Shown one piece after another: positions 45,972-54,012 of a DNA stretch of 64,000 nucleotides (position 1 is its first letter; each line of letters begins with the position of its first letter). A program made the translations under genes and the position numbers. Below the pieces are notes generated by a model that was not told where the DNA came from, searched no databases, and saw nothing but the letters and a program-made list of their open reading frames with translations. Location: the NCBI RefSeq assembly GCF_900163815.1, contig NZ_FUKO01000030.1, forward strand, positions 1-64,000, in the 5' to 3' direction. This DNA is from Microbacterium esteraromaticum (GTDB lineage Bacteria; Actinomycetota; Actinomycetes; Actinomycetales; Microbacteriaceae).

Positions 45972-46046
45972 CACCCCGGTTTAACGCCGAGACCCCGTGC
46001 TGCAGTCGTCTGCAGCACGGGGTCTCGATGCTTACACGGGGTGTCG
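45970..46046. repeat. 77-bp palindrome, type P6 (copy 3), overlapping a stop codon
   Basis: It starts with the last two bases of the GNAT stop codon. Conserved blocks GACACCCCG, CGAGACCCCGT, ACGGGGTCTCGA and CGGGGTGTCG match the copy at 44449, while the inner stem (GTGCTGCAG/CTGCAGCAC) is different but fully paired. It lies between convergent genes. Confidence 0.94.
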
Positions 46047-46060
46047 GCGGCGCCGAACGA

Positions 46061-46816
46061 TCAGAGCACGCGGGAGAGGAAATCCTGTGTGCGCTGGTGC
46101 TGCGGATTTCCGAGCACCTCGTGCGGTTCGCCCTGCTCGACGATGACACCACCGTCCATGAAGATCAGGCGCGAGCCGACCTCACGGGCGAAACCCATCT
46201 CGTGCGTGACGACCAGCATGGTCATGCCTTCTTCAGCCAGCGAGCGCATCACCTGCAGCACCTCACCGACCAGTTCGGGGTCGAGCGCCGACGTCGGCTC
46301 GTCGAAGAGCATCATGTCGGGGTTCATGCACAGCGCGCGCGCAATGGCGACGCGCTGCTGCTGCCCACCCGAGAGGTGGCTGGGATACGCATCCGCCTTC
46401 TCCGACAGGCCGACCCGCTCGAGCATCTCGTAAGCGACCTGCTCCGCCTCTTCCTTCGAACGCTTCTTCACACGTCGCTGCGCAACCGTGAGGTTGCCGA
46501 GCACTGTCATGTGCGGAAACAGGTTGAAGCTCTGGAACACCATGCCGATGCGCTGGCGCACCCGGTCGATGTCGGTGTCCTCATCGGTGACGTCGATGCC
46601 TTCGATGAGGATGTGGCCGGCCGTGGGCTCCTCCAGCAGGTTCACCGAGCGCAGCAGCGTCGACTTGCCCGAGCCCGACGGCCCGATGACGCAGACCACT
46701 TCGCCCGCGAGCACCGTGAGGTCGATTCCCTTGAGAACTTCGTTGTCGCCGAAGCTCTTCACGAGTCCCTGCATATCGATCGCAGGGGCGTGAATATCGA
46801 TCAGATCCGTGCTCAT
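46061..46816 (-). CDS. Polar amino-acid ABC transporter, ATP-binding protein
   Basis: A 251-residue ATPase (start ATG 46816): Walker [11 protein letters not shown]-loop [10 protein letters not shown], signature LSGGQQQR, Walker [11 protein letters not shown] and H-loop [23 protein letters not shown] and [10 protein letters not shown] are hallmarks of the GlnQ/HisP class. It overlaps the permease by ATGA (46813-46816). With the permease and binding protein it imports an amino acid or opine; the ligand cannot be read from the sequence. Confidence 0.95.
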   Translation of the reverse strand: MSTDLIDIHAPAIDMQGLVKSFGDNEVLKGIDLTVLAGEVVCVIGPSGSGKSTLLRSVNLLEEPTAGHILIEGIDVTDEDTDIDRVRQRIGMVFQSFNLFPHMTVLGNLTVAQRRVKKRSKEEAEQVAYEMLERVGLSEKADAYPSHLSGGQQQRVAIARALCMNPDMMLFDEPTSALDPELVGEVLQVMRSLAEEGMTMLVVTHEMGFAREVGSRLIFMDGGVIVEQGEPHEVLGNPQHQRTQDFLSRVL

Positions 46817-47604
46817 CGTTCCCTCGCCATCCGTCGCTCCAGCCACGCGGTGAACCGCGTGAGCGGGATCGTCACGATCAGATACATAATGGCCGCCATG
46901 ATCAGCGGCGTCGCGTTCGCGTACATCGTGTTCGCATCGCGCGCGAAGCTGGTGAGCTCCTTCGACCAGATGAAGGTTCCCGCAATGAACAGCAGCGAGG
47001 TGTCCTTCAGCAGCAGGACGAACTCATTCGTCAGCGGCGGAATGATGATGCGGAACCCCTGCGGCAGAACGATGAAGAACATGGTCTTCATCGGTGACAT
47101 GCCCAGCGATCGCGATGCCTCGGTCTGTCCCTTGGGCACCGCCTGGATGCCCGAGCGGATCACCTCCGCCATGTAGGCGGACGCGACCAGGATGAGACCG
47201 ATCAGCCCTGCGCCGACCGGGCCGCCCGGCGGCTTGATGCCGAACGCGATAGGCAGGATGAATGCCATCGCGAAGATCGTCAGCAGCGCGGGCAAGCCGC
47301 GGAACAGTTCGATCCACGCGGTGGCGAACCAGCGGAACGGCGCGATGACCGACAGCTTCAGCAGGGCGAAGACGATGCCGAGCAGGATGCCGCCGGTGAA
47401 GGCGATCAGCGTGAACAGGATCGTGTTGCGCAGCGCAACGATGATGATGTCGGGAAACAGCTTCGCCGCGACTTCAAGATCGAAGAACTGTTTTCCGAGT
47501 CTGGCCCAGTCCGTGAATATTGCGATCAGCACAACCAGCACGAGGAAGATCCCGTACATCGAATACCGGTAGAGCTTGGTTTTAGTCCTCCGCCTCAATG
47601 CCAT
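46813..47604 (-). CDS. Polar amino-acid ABC transporter permease
   Basis: A 263-residue permease with five or six helices and the HisM/GlnP coupling motif in residues about 150-185 ([20 protein letters not shown], then [11 protein letters not shown]). The N-terminal basic stretch [10 protein letters not shown] fits an inside N-terminus. It is 30 bp after the binding-protein gene and overlaps the ATPase gene, giving the order binding protein, permease, ATPase. There is one permease only, so it probably forms a homodimer. Confidence 0.95.
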   Translation of the reverse strand: MALRRRTKTKLYRYSMYGIFLVLVVLIAIFTDWARLGKQFFDLEVAAKLFPDIIIVALRNTILFTLIAFTGGILLGIVFALLKLSVIAPFRWFATAWIELFRGLPALLTIFAMAFILPIAFGIKPPGGPVGAGLIGLILVASAYMAEVIRSGIQAVPKGQTEASRSLGMSPMKTMFFIVLPQGFRIIIPPLTNEFVLLLKDTSLLFIAGTFIWSKELTSFARDANTMYANATPLIMAAIMYLIVTIPLTRFTAWLERRMARER

Positions 47605-47634
47605 CTGAGCGGACCTCCTATCTGCCCGCGGCGC

Positions 47635-48456
47635 TTACTTGGCCGCGAAATAGGTGTCGTAGATGGTGTCGTAGTCTCCGCTGTCGCGCAGCTCCTTGAG
47701 CGCCTTGTTCACGGCGTCGCGCAGTTCATCCTTCTCGCCCTTGGCGAAAGCGAACCCGTAAGACTCTTCCGTGTTGTACTCCTCGACGATCTTGTAGTCG
47801 GAGTCGGCCTTCTCGTGCTCGATGTTGACCGGCTGGTCCTGCAGGATGGCGTCGATCTGTCCTGCCTGCAGCGCGGGCCACAGCTCAGCATCGCCGGGGT
47901 ACTGCACGAGCGTCGCGTCCTTGGCGTTCTCCTTGGCGTAGCTCTCGCCCGTCGTACCCTGCTGCACACCGAGGTTCTTGCCGGCGAGGTCGTCGATGCT
48001 CTTGATACCCGAATCGGTGCTGGTCAGCAGCGACTGCAGCGAGTCGTAGTACGGGTCGGAGAAGTCGATGTTCGCCTTGCGCTCGTCAGTGATGGTCATC
48101 GCCGAGGCACCCATGTCACAGGTGCCCGCGATCAGAGTGGTGCCCGACTGCAGTCCGTCGAAGCTGACATCCTGCACGCTGAGCTCCAGACCGAGCTTCT
48201 GCGCGATCGCGTAGGTCAGATCGATGTCGAATCCGGTGTACCCGCTGCCGTTGTCGCCGCCCTCCATCTCGAAAGGCACGTACGGCACCTCCGAGCAGAC
48301 CGTCAGCGTGCCGTCGGTGACGAGACCGTAGTCGGCGCCGGCCGGCGTTTTGTCGCCGTCATTGCCGGGAGAGGTGTCTCCGCTGGCGCAGCCGGTGAGA
48401 GCGAGCATGGAGGCAGCCGCGATAGCGGCGCCGATGAGCAGGGGACGGCGGTTCAT
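47635..48456 (-). CDS. Polar amino-acid ABC transporter substrate-binding lipoprotein
   Basis: A 273-residue binding protein starting at ATG 48456 behind AAAGGAGT; the longer frame enters the intergenic region. It has a lipobox LALTGC (Cys at about residue 23), then the SBP family 3 opening (GTLTVCSEVPYVPFEMEG), GYTGFDIDLTYAIAQKLGLE and CDMGASAMTITDERKANIDF. The last is the ligand-contact strand pattern of cystine/polar amino-acid binders. It is the first gene of the importer operon. Confidence 0.94.
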   Translation of the reverse strand: MNRRPLLIGAAIAAASMLALTGCASGDTSPGNDGDKTPAGADYGLVTDGTLTVCSEVPYVPFEMEGGDNGSGYTGFDIDLTYAIAQKLGLELSVQDVSFDGLQSGTTLIAGTCDMGASAMTITDERKANIDFSDPYYDSLQSLLTSTDSGIKSIDDLAGKNLGVQQGTTGESYAKENAKDATLVQYPGDAELWPALQAGQIDAILQDQPVNIEHEKADSDYKIVEEYNTEESYGFAFAKGEKDELRDAVNKALKELRDSGDYDTIYDTYFAAK

Positions 48457-48566
48457 GGCCACTCCTTTGTGACAGGGGCTTGTTGCCCAGGTACGGGTAT
48501 ATCTCATCTTGACATGCAGCCACCGCCATCGCCCACCGTCAGCGAAGCCTGCGTGATCACATTTGT

Positions 48567-48595
48567 ATTGCGAAGCAGGACAGCCGCTTCGCAAT
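48567..48595 (-). terminator. Terminator-like hairpin after the Dabb gene
   Basis: ATTGCGAAGC (48567-48576) pairs perfectly with GCTTCGCAAT (48586-48595), 8 bp beyond the Dabb stop on the minus strand. It isolates that operon from the importer operon, whose promoter must lie in 48457-48566. Confidence 0.75.
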
Positions 48596-48603
48596 AGGGG
48601 CGC

Positions 48604-48903
48604 TCAGACCTCGAAGTCGACCGCCACGCGCGATGCGACGACGGACCGGATGTACGCCCCGACTTCCTGGTGCGCCGGATGCACCTGGTAGGCCTCGAGA
48701 TCGTCGAGCGTGTCGACATCAGCGACGAGCGTGACGTCCCAGTTGACGTCCGGATGCACGATATTGGCGCCGGCCGTCACTGCGCGTAACTCAGGAATGA
48801 CCCCGAGCAGCGCGTTCAGCCGGCGCGAGACCTCCGCAGCCTGTTCGCCGCGCACGGCAGCATCCTCTTCGGCGAGCTTCCAGCTCACGACGTGACGGAT
48901 CAT
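48604..48903 (-). CDS. Dabb (stress-responsive alpha/beta-barrel) protein
   Basis: A 99-residue ferredoxin-like-fold protein (MIRHVVSWKL opening, then EVSRRLNALLGVIPELRAV, NWDVTLVADVDTLDDLEAYQ, VHPAHQEVGAYI). This is the Dabb domain, usually a dimeric small enzyme or binding protein. The start ATG 48903 overlaps the stop of the glutaredoxin-like gene (ATGA, 48900-48903). The function in this operon is unknown; a stress role is suggested by the family name only. Confidence 0.9.
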   Translation of the reverse strand: MIRHVVSWKLAEEDAAVRGEQAAEVSRRLNALLGVIPELRAVTAGANIVHPDVNWDVTLVADVDTLDDLEAYQVHPAHQEVGAYIRSVVASRVAVDFEV

Positions 48904-49163
48904 TTCATTGCCTCCTCGAGCGCATCGCGCAATCGGTCGGAAGAGACGCGCCAGTGCGCGTGCAGTTCGCCATCGATCAGGATGACGGGGATCTTCTCCC
49001 ACCACAGTTCGTAGAGCGCCGGATCGTCGGCGATCGAGCGCTCGACGATCTCCAGCCGCTCGGCGGCAGCATCCGGCAGCTCGGCAACGACCGCATTCAC
49101 GATCTCCGCCGCGACATCGCACAGATGACAGTCGGGCTTGCCGATGATGGTGACTGTGGTCAC
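48900..49163 (-). CDS. Glutaredoxin-like (DUF836-type) redox protein
   Basis: An 87-residue thioredoxin-fold protein starting GTG 49163, overlapping the rhodanese stop (GTGA). The active site is KPDCHLCDVA with C12 and C15; the cis-Pro site is IPVILIDGE. The C..C pair CHLC and length fit the glutaredoxin/DUF836 family common in actinobacteria. It probably reduces disulfides or persulfides made by the coupled rhodanese. Confidence 0.9.
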   Translation of the reverse strand: MTTVTIIGKPDCHLCDVAAEIVNAVVAELPDAAAERLEIVERSIADDPALYELWWEKIPVILIDGELHAHWRVSSDRLRDALEEAMK

Positions 49164-49456
49164 GGCTGCACGACGGGGCGTCCTTGAGCGATCCACTCGC
49201 CCGTGCCGCCCTCGACATTCGTCGCATCGTGGCCGCGCATCGAAAGCGCTTCGACCGCACGTCCGGAGCGTCCGCCAGCCTGACAGATCACATCGAAGGC
49301 CTCAGCGGGAAGCTCGGCCAGGCGATCGCCCAATTCGGAGAGCGGCAGGTTCACAGCACCCGGAACGTGGCCCGCGGCGTACTCATCGCGCTCGCGCACA
49401 TCGATCAGGGGCACGCCTGTGCGGCCGGCGAGCTCTTCAACGGTGATGGTCTTCAT
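49160..49456 (-). CDS. Rhodanese-like sulfurtransferase
   Basis: A 98-residue single-domain rhodanese: the VPLIDVRERDEYAAGHVPGA substrate loop, and the catalytic Cys C58 in ICQAGGRSG with the usual six-residue loop. It moves sulfane sulfur from a donor to a thiol. It is the first gene of a three-gene translationally coupled operon (rhodanese, glutaredoxin-like, Dabb), 84 bp from the bS22 gene upstream, with a hairpin between. Confidence 0.93.
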   Translation of the reverse strand: MKTITVEELAGRTGVPLIDVRERDEYAAGHVPGAVNLPLSELGDRLAELPAEAFDVICQAGGRSGRAVEALSMRGHDATNVEGGTGEWIAQGRPVVQP

Positions 49457-49495
49457 GGCATCCTCTGGCGATCCGTTTTCTTTCCGGGCTCCACA

Positions 49496-49533
49496 GACAC
49501 GAAGCGCCCATCCGAAGATAGGCGCTTGGTGTC
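49496..49533 (-). terminator. Hairpin after the bS22 gene
   Basis: GACACGAAGCGCC pairs with GGCGCTTGGTGTC (one mismatch), 8 bp beyond the bS22 stop; it has no clear T run. Confidence 0.7.
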
Positions 49534-49540
49534 GTGCCGC

Positions 49541-49639
49541 TTACTTCTTGTTGCGGCGCTGGTGGCGAGTCTTACGAAGCAATTTGCGGTGCTTCTTCTT
49601 CGCCATGCGCTTGCGGCGCTTCTTGATGACTGAACCCAC
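49541..49639 (-). CDS. Small ribosomal protein bS22 (AURKAIP1/COX24 domain)
   Basis: A 32-residue, extremely basic protein: GTG start at 49639, MGSVIKKRRKRMAKKKHRKL (residues 1-20), then LRKTRHQRRNKK. Sixteen or more Lys/Arg residues and the RKRMxKKKHRK core are the AURKAIP1/COX24 signature. In mycobacteria this protein is bS22, found in the small subunit near the decoding centre. GTGAGG stands a few bases upstream as ribosome site. It is too short for ordinary gene calling. Confidence 0.93.
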   Translation of the reverse strand: MGSVIKKRRKRMAKKKHRKLLRKTRHQRRNKK

Positions 49640-49758
49640 GGAAACCTCACTAAGTCAGGGGTTGGATGCCACAAAGGCGGACACCCGGGTACGGGCACGG
49701 AAAATGCCTCGAACGATTCTAGCAAACGGTCGAGCCCCAACCCGACCGAGCGCTGTGA

Positions 49759-49950
49759 TCATCCTACGTCGGCTATTGGCTTGTTCATCGCATCGGCCAC
49801 CGCCGACTCCGGCACGCGGTAGCTGCGGCCGAAGCGAATCGCGGGCAACTCGCCAGCGTGAACCAGCCGATACACGGTCATCTTGGACACGCGCATCAGC
49901 TCGGCGACCTCGGCCACCGTCAGGAATCGAACATCTTGAACGTCGGGCAT
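49759..49950 (-). CDS. BldC-like small MerR/excisionase-type DNA-binding protein
   Basis: A 63-residue protein from ATG 49950: FLTVAEVAELMRVSKMTVYR, then LVHAGELPAIRFGRSYRVPE, the exact layout of the excisionase/BldC single-domain winged HTH. BldC in Streptomyces binds promoter repeats cooperatively and represses development. In non-sporulating Microbacteriaceae the same protein is widespread with an unknown regulon. It lies 120 bp upstream of bS22 on the same strand. Confidence 0.9.
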   Translation of the reverse strand: MPDVQDVRFLTVAEVAELMRVSKMTVYRLVHAGELPAIRFGRSYRVPESAVADAMNKPIADVG

Positions 49951-50039
49951 CCCCCGTACCCCTTTCTGCTGATGCACAGCATATGGGGTAGGTGCGACGC
50001 CTGTAAACCGATGGGGCGGATGTTATTGCTGTGAACGAG

Positions 50040-50456
50040 TCAGACGCCGCGGCGCTTGAACGCCGAGGCGACGGCATATTTCGCGGATGCTGCCGCACGG
50101 CCGACCACTTCGGCAGCGTGCGCGGCACTGCCGGGCAGCGGCCCAACCGGGTACTCGATGTCGGGCGCCTGGTCGCCATAGGCGTCGACGAGGAACGGCA
50201 CGAGCCAATCGTCGATCTGCTCCAGCGGCTCGACCGCCAGACTGTAAAAACGCCGCTGACCGTCTTCGCGCACGGTGACAAGCTCCGCATCGCGGAGCAC
50301 CTTCAGATGCTTCGACACCGTGGGCTGACTGATCCCGAGCTCACCGACGATCTCGGTCACGCTCGTGCCCCCATCACTCTGCGACGACTGGCTCAGCAGC
50401 AGCCGGAGGATGTCGCGCCTCGTGCCGTCAGCGATCACGTCGAAGATGTCGGTCAT
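50040..50456 (-). CDS. ArsR-family transcriptional regulator
   Basis: A 138-residue protein from ATG 50456: FDVIADGTRRDILRLLLSQS, then GELGISQPTVSKHLKVLRDA and the wing VTVREDGQRRFYSLAVEPLE are ArsR HTH blocks. No Cys pair suited to metal binding is seen, so it is of the metal-free type. The C-terminal 50 residues (APDIEYPVGPLPGSAAHAAE) are low complexity. It diverges from trkH with 94 bp between. The longer upstream frame is a shadow of trkH. Confidence 0.88.
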   Translation of the reverse strand: MTDIFDVIADGTRRDILRLLLSQSSQSDGGTSVTEIVGELGISQPTVSKHLKVLRDAELVTVREDGQRRFYSLAVEPLEQIDDWLVPFLVDAYGDQAPDIEYPVGPLPGSAAHAAEVVGRAAASAKYAVASAFKRRGV

Positions 50457-50550
50457 GCCATCAGGGTAGTCGGCGCGAGCACGGAGTACCATGACGAGGG
50501 CTTGACGAAGAGCGTCGCGCGAGTAAGAACATGCAGCAGAAGGGGGATCG

Positions 50551-51981
50551 ATGTCGGGCATGATGTCGGCATCCTTCACGCAGCATCGCTTTCGAGGAAC
50601 TGCCCGAGGGATCAGGCACATCGTCACCTCGTCGCCGTCGCGGTTCGCGATCGTCATCTTCGCCGCGCTGATCCTGCTGTTCACCGGGCTGCTGTCGTTG
50701 CCGATCGCGTCGGCAGACGGCACGGTCACTCCGCTCAGCGACGCGCTGTTCACCGCGGTCTCGACGATCTGCGTCACCGGTCTCACCACGGTCGACATGA
50801 GTTCGCACTGGTCGCCCTTCGGTCACGTCGTCGTGTTCGTCGGCGTGAACATCGGTGGACTGGGCGTGCTCACCCTGGCATCTCTGCTGGGCATGGTCAT
50901 CTCCAAGCGTCTGGGCCTTCGCGCCAAACTGCTGGCTGCCGGCGACACCAACCCGCTGCGCGCTCACGGCGGTGTCGTCAACGAGAGCCAGACCGTGCGC
51001 CTGGGCGAGGTCGGCCAGCTGCTGACGACAGTCGCACTCTCGGCGCTCATCATCGAAGGCACCCTCGCGGTACTGCTGTATCCCGCTCTGGTGATGGCCG
51101 GAGTGAATCCGATCTCAGCCCTGTGGGAAGCGCCGTACTTCGCCGCCATGGCCTTCACGAACACGGGCTTCGCGCCGAACGCCGGCGGCGTCGCCATCTT
51201 CGCCGATGACTACCTCGTGCTGACTCTGCTGATGATCGGCGTCTTCCTGGGCAGCATCGGCTTCCCCGTGATCTACACCCTCGCCAAGCACGTCTGGCAC
51301 GTGAAGCGCTGGTCTCTGCACTCCAAACTCACCCTCATCACCACGACCCTGCTCTTCGTGCTCGGCGCCGCGGTGTTCCTCATCCTGGAGTACGACAACC
51401 CGGCCACCTTCGGTTCGATGGATGCCGGGGACACGACTCTGCAGGCATTCTTCTTATCGGCGATGACACGGTCCGGCGGTTTCAACGTCATCGACATGTC
51501 GGATCTGAACGGGTCGTCGATGCTCGCCGTGTGCATGCTGATGTTCGTCGGCGGCGGATCAGCATCCACCGCCGGCGGCATCAAAGTGACCACCCTCGCG
51601 GTGCTGTCCATCGCCGTCTGGTCCGAGGCGCGCGGTCGGCAGTCCGTCGAGGCGTTCGGGCGCCGCATCCCGAGCGACGTGCAGCGCGTGGCGCTCAGCG
51701 TCGTCGCCTGGGGCGCGACCATCGTGGCGCTGTCGACGGTGGCGATCGCCCAGATCACGAAGGCCCCGATCATCGATGTTCTCTTCGACGTCATCTCCGC
51801 GTTCGGCACCGTCGGGCTCTCTTCAGGCCTGACGGAGACGCTCCCGGATTCGGCCTCGTACGTGCTCGCCGCCACGATCTTCATGGGGCGCGTTGGTACA
51901 GTGACTCTCGCCGCGGCAGTCGCCGCGACATCACGTTCGCAGCTCTACTCGCTGCCAGTGGAAAGGCCGATCGTTGGTTGA
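50551..51981 (+). CDS. trkH: TrkH-family potassium uptake channel
   Basis: A 476-residue membrane protein. Four pore loops carry the selectivity residues: STICVTGLTT, AFTNTGFAP, AMTRSGGFNV and AFGTVGLSSG, each centred on Gly. This is the TrkH/KtrB fold with eight or more helices. GAAGGGGGA stands before the ATG. It partners the next gene (TrkA), which lies at its 3' end, in K+ uptake. Confidence 0.95.
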   Translation: MSGMMSASFTQHRFRGTARGIRHIVTSSPSRFAIVIFAALILLFTGLLSLPIASADGTVTPLSDALFTAVSTICVTGLTTVDMSSHWSPFGHVVVFVGVNIGGLGVLTLASLLGMVISKRLGLRAKLLAAGDTNPLRAHGGVVNESQTVRLGEVGQLLTTVALSALIIEGTLAVLLYPALVMAGVNPISALWEAPYFAAMAFTNTGFAPNAGGVAIFADDYLVLTLLMIGVFLGSIGFPVIYTLAKHVWHVKRWSLHSKLTLITTTLLFVLGAAVFLILEYDNPATFGSMDAGDTTLQAFFLSAMTRSGGFNVIDMSDLNGSSMLAVCMLMFVGGGSASTAGGIKVTTLAVLSIAVWSEARGRQSVEAFGRRIPSDVQRVALSVVAWGATIVALSTVAIAQITKAPIIDVLFDVISAFGTVGLSSGLTETLPDSASYVLAATIFMGRVGTVTLAAAVAATSRSQLYSLPVERPIVG

Positions 51982-51982
51982 G

Positions 51983-52645
51983 ATGGTGCGGGGAGACGCC
52001 CCGGTGCTCGTGATCGGACTCGGTCGCTTCGGCGCCGCCTGCGCCGGAGAACTCGACCGCCTCGACCGCGAGGTGCTCGCGATCGACGGCAGCCTCGAAC
52101 TCGTGCAGAAGTGGTCGGAGCGGGTCACGCACACCGTGCAGGCCGACGCGCGCAACATCGACGCGCTGCGCCAGATCGGCGCGCAGGACTTCCAAGTCGC
52201 CGTCGTCGCCGTCGGGTCCCTCATCGAGGCATCCGTGCTGATCACCGCCAACCTCGTCGACCTGAAAGTGCCGCAGATCTGGGCGAAGGCGGTCTCGCAG
52301 TCGCACGGCAAGATCCTCGCTCGCGTCGGCGCGAACCACGTCATCTACCCCGAGCGCGAAGCCGGTGAGCGCGTCGCGCACCTGGTCAGCGGTCGGATGC
52401 TGGACTTCATCCGCTTCGACGACGACTTCGTGCTGGCGAAGATGTATCCGCCGAAGTTCATCCGCGGCATCGGACTGAACGAATCGGGTGTGCGCACGAA
52501 GTACAAGGTCACCGTCGTCGGCGTGAAGAGCCCAGGCAAGCCGTTCCGCTACGCCGAGGCCAACACAGTCGTCACCAACCACGACCTCATCATCGTCTCA
52601 GGCACCAGCAGTGACATCGAGCGGTTCTCAGACCTGGATCGCTAG
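51983..52645 (+). CDS. trkA: TrkA-type regulatory subunit (RCK domains)
   Basis: A 220-residue cytosolic gating protein. The RCK-N Rossmann fold starts VLVIGLGRFGAACAGELDRL, followed by LAIDGSLELVQKWSERVTHT and ANLVDLKVPQIWAKAVSQSH; the RCK-C domain (about 135-215) ends DLIIVSGTSSDIERFSDL. The start is ATG 51983, one base past the trkH stop; TTG 51974 is possible and would overlap trkH by 8 bp. It binds nucleotides and opens TrkH. Confidence 0.94.
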   Translation: MVRGDAPVLVIGLGRFGAACAGELDRLDREVLAIDGSLELVQKWSERVTHTVQADARNIDALRQIGAQDFQVAVVAVGSLIEASVLITANLVDLKVPQIWAKAVSQSHGKILARVGANHVIYPEREAGERVAHLVSGRMLDFIRFDDDFVLAKMYPPKFIRGIGLNESGVRTKYKVTVVGVKSPGKPFRYAEANTVVTNHDLIIVSGTSSDIERFSDLDR

Positions 52646-52751
52646 CCCGCCCTGACGCCAACCTGAAAGCCGATTCACATTCGGAACGGGTGAGGACTAG
52701 AGTCGTGCTCAGCACGCGGCACGGCCGCCGCGGCGGAACGAAGGAGCCGCG

Positions 52752-53822
52752 ATGAGCACCCCAGAGAAGACCCTTTTCGATGGCATCAGCGCACGTGTGA
52801 TCAGTACATCGCGCGTCGCCGCGAACGTGCTCGAGAGGGACGGTGACGACGCATCCGCTCCGGCCCAGAAGACGGTCGTGCTCGTGCACGGCAACGTCTC
52901 ATCTGCCCTGTTCTGGCAGGAGATCATGCTGCTGCTCCCCGCCGATCTGCGGGTCATCGCGGTAGATCTGCGCGGTTTCGGCGGCAGCGAATCCGTGCCG
53001 GTGGATGCGACCCGTGGACTGCGCGACTTCAGCGACGACATCGCCGACGTACTGGCCGAGCTCGGCGTGCCGTCGGCGCACCTGGTCGGCTGGTCGATGG
53101 GCGGCGGCGTCGTCATGCAGTACGCACTCGACTACGCCGTGCAGAGCCTGACCCTTCAGGCGCCGGTGTCGCCTTACGGCTTCGGCGGCACGCGTCGCGA
53201 TGGATCCCGCCTCACCGATGACGACGCCGGATGCGGTGGCGGCGGCGCCAATCCTGATTTCGTCGAGCGGCTGCAGAACAAGGATCACAGCGACGAGGCG
53301 CCGACCTCACCGCGCAACGTGTTCCGATCGAGTTACGTCTCGGAGGGTTTCCAGACGCCGCACGAAGACCTGTGGGTGGCGTCGATGCTCACCACGTCGA
53401 CAGCAGTGGGCAACTACCCGGGAGACGGCATCGCGAGCGAGAACTGGCCCGGTTTTGGGGCCGGTGTGCGCGGCGTGCTCAACACCATGGCGCCGGGGTA
53501 TTTCAATGCATCCGGAATCGTCGATCTCGCGGTGAAACCGCCGGTGCTGTGGGTGCGCGGCACCGCGGATGCCATCGTGTCGGACGCCTCCTTCTTCGAT
53601 CTGAATCACCTCGGCGCACTCGGGGTCATCCCCGGCTGGCCCGGCGCAGACGTCGCCCCGGCACAGGAGATGGTGTCGCAGACACGAGACGTGCTCGACG
53701 CCTACGCCGCCGGCGGCGGGCGGGTCACCGAGTTGAGCTGGGAAGGCGTCGGCCACTCGCCGCACCTGGAGCGCCCCGAAGAGTTCTGCACCGCGCTCGT
53801 CGCGCACATCGCGTCGGCCTGA
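52752..53822 (+). CDS. Alpha/beta hydrolase
   Basis: A 356-residue enzyme with the hydrolase fold: oxyanion loop VVLVHGNVSSALFWQEI (about 42-58), nucleophile elbow LVGWSMGGGVVM (Ser in GWSMGG, about residue 118), and the C-terminal acid and His in LWVRGTADAIV and GVGHSPHLERPEEF. A large lid (about 145-250) is unusual for a minimal hydrolase and includes a Cys/Gly-rich loop DDDAGCGGGGA. The substrate is unknown. It is preceded by AAGGAGCC, and a palindrome follows. Confidence 0.88.
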   Translation: MSTPEKTLFDGISARVISTSRVAANVLERDGDDASAPAQKTVVLVHGNVSSALFWQEIMLLLPADLRVIAVDLRGFGGSESVPVDATRGLRDFSDDIADVLAELGVPSAHLVGWSMGGGVVMQYALDYAVQSLTLQAPVSPYGFGGTRRDGSRLTDDDAGCGGGGANPDFVERLQNKDHSDEAPTSPRNVFRSSYVSEGFQTPHEDLWVASMLTTSTAVGNYPGDGIASENWPGFGAGVRGVLNTMAPGYFNASGIVDLAVKPPVLWVRGTADAIVSDASFFDLNHLGALGVIPGWPGADVAPAQEMVSQTRDVLDAYAAGGGRVTELSWEGVGHSPHLERPEEFCTALVAHIASA

Positions 53823-53869
53823 CAGCATCCGCATCTCGCCTCGGCCCGCTCCCGTTGGCGAGAACAGGC

Positions 53870-53932
53870 GATCACGCGAGATCAGGCTGTTTTCACCAGA
53901 ATCAGCCTGATCTGGGCGAATCGCCTGTTCTC
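53870..53932. repeat. 63-bp palindrome between convergent genes (type P7)
   Basis: Arms GAGAACAGGCGAT/ATCGCCTGTTCTC and inner AGATCAGGCTG/CAGCCTGATCT pair with a mismatched middle. It abuts the 20-bp tandem repeat at 53933. No second copy is seen in the window. Confidence 0.9.
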
Positions 53933-54012
53933 AGCGGGCGTCGGGAGCGCACAGCGGGCGTCGGGAGCGCGCAGCGGGCGTCGGGCGCGCGCAGCGGGTG
54001 TCGGGCGCGCTC
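53933..54012. repeat. 20-bp tandem repeat, four units, ending at the proC stop
   Basis: AGCGGGCGTCGGGAGCGCAC and three variants (53933, 53953, 53973, 53993) run from the palindrome to the first base of the proC stop codon region (54011). Confidence 0.9.
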
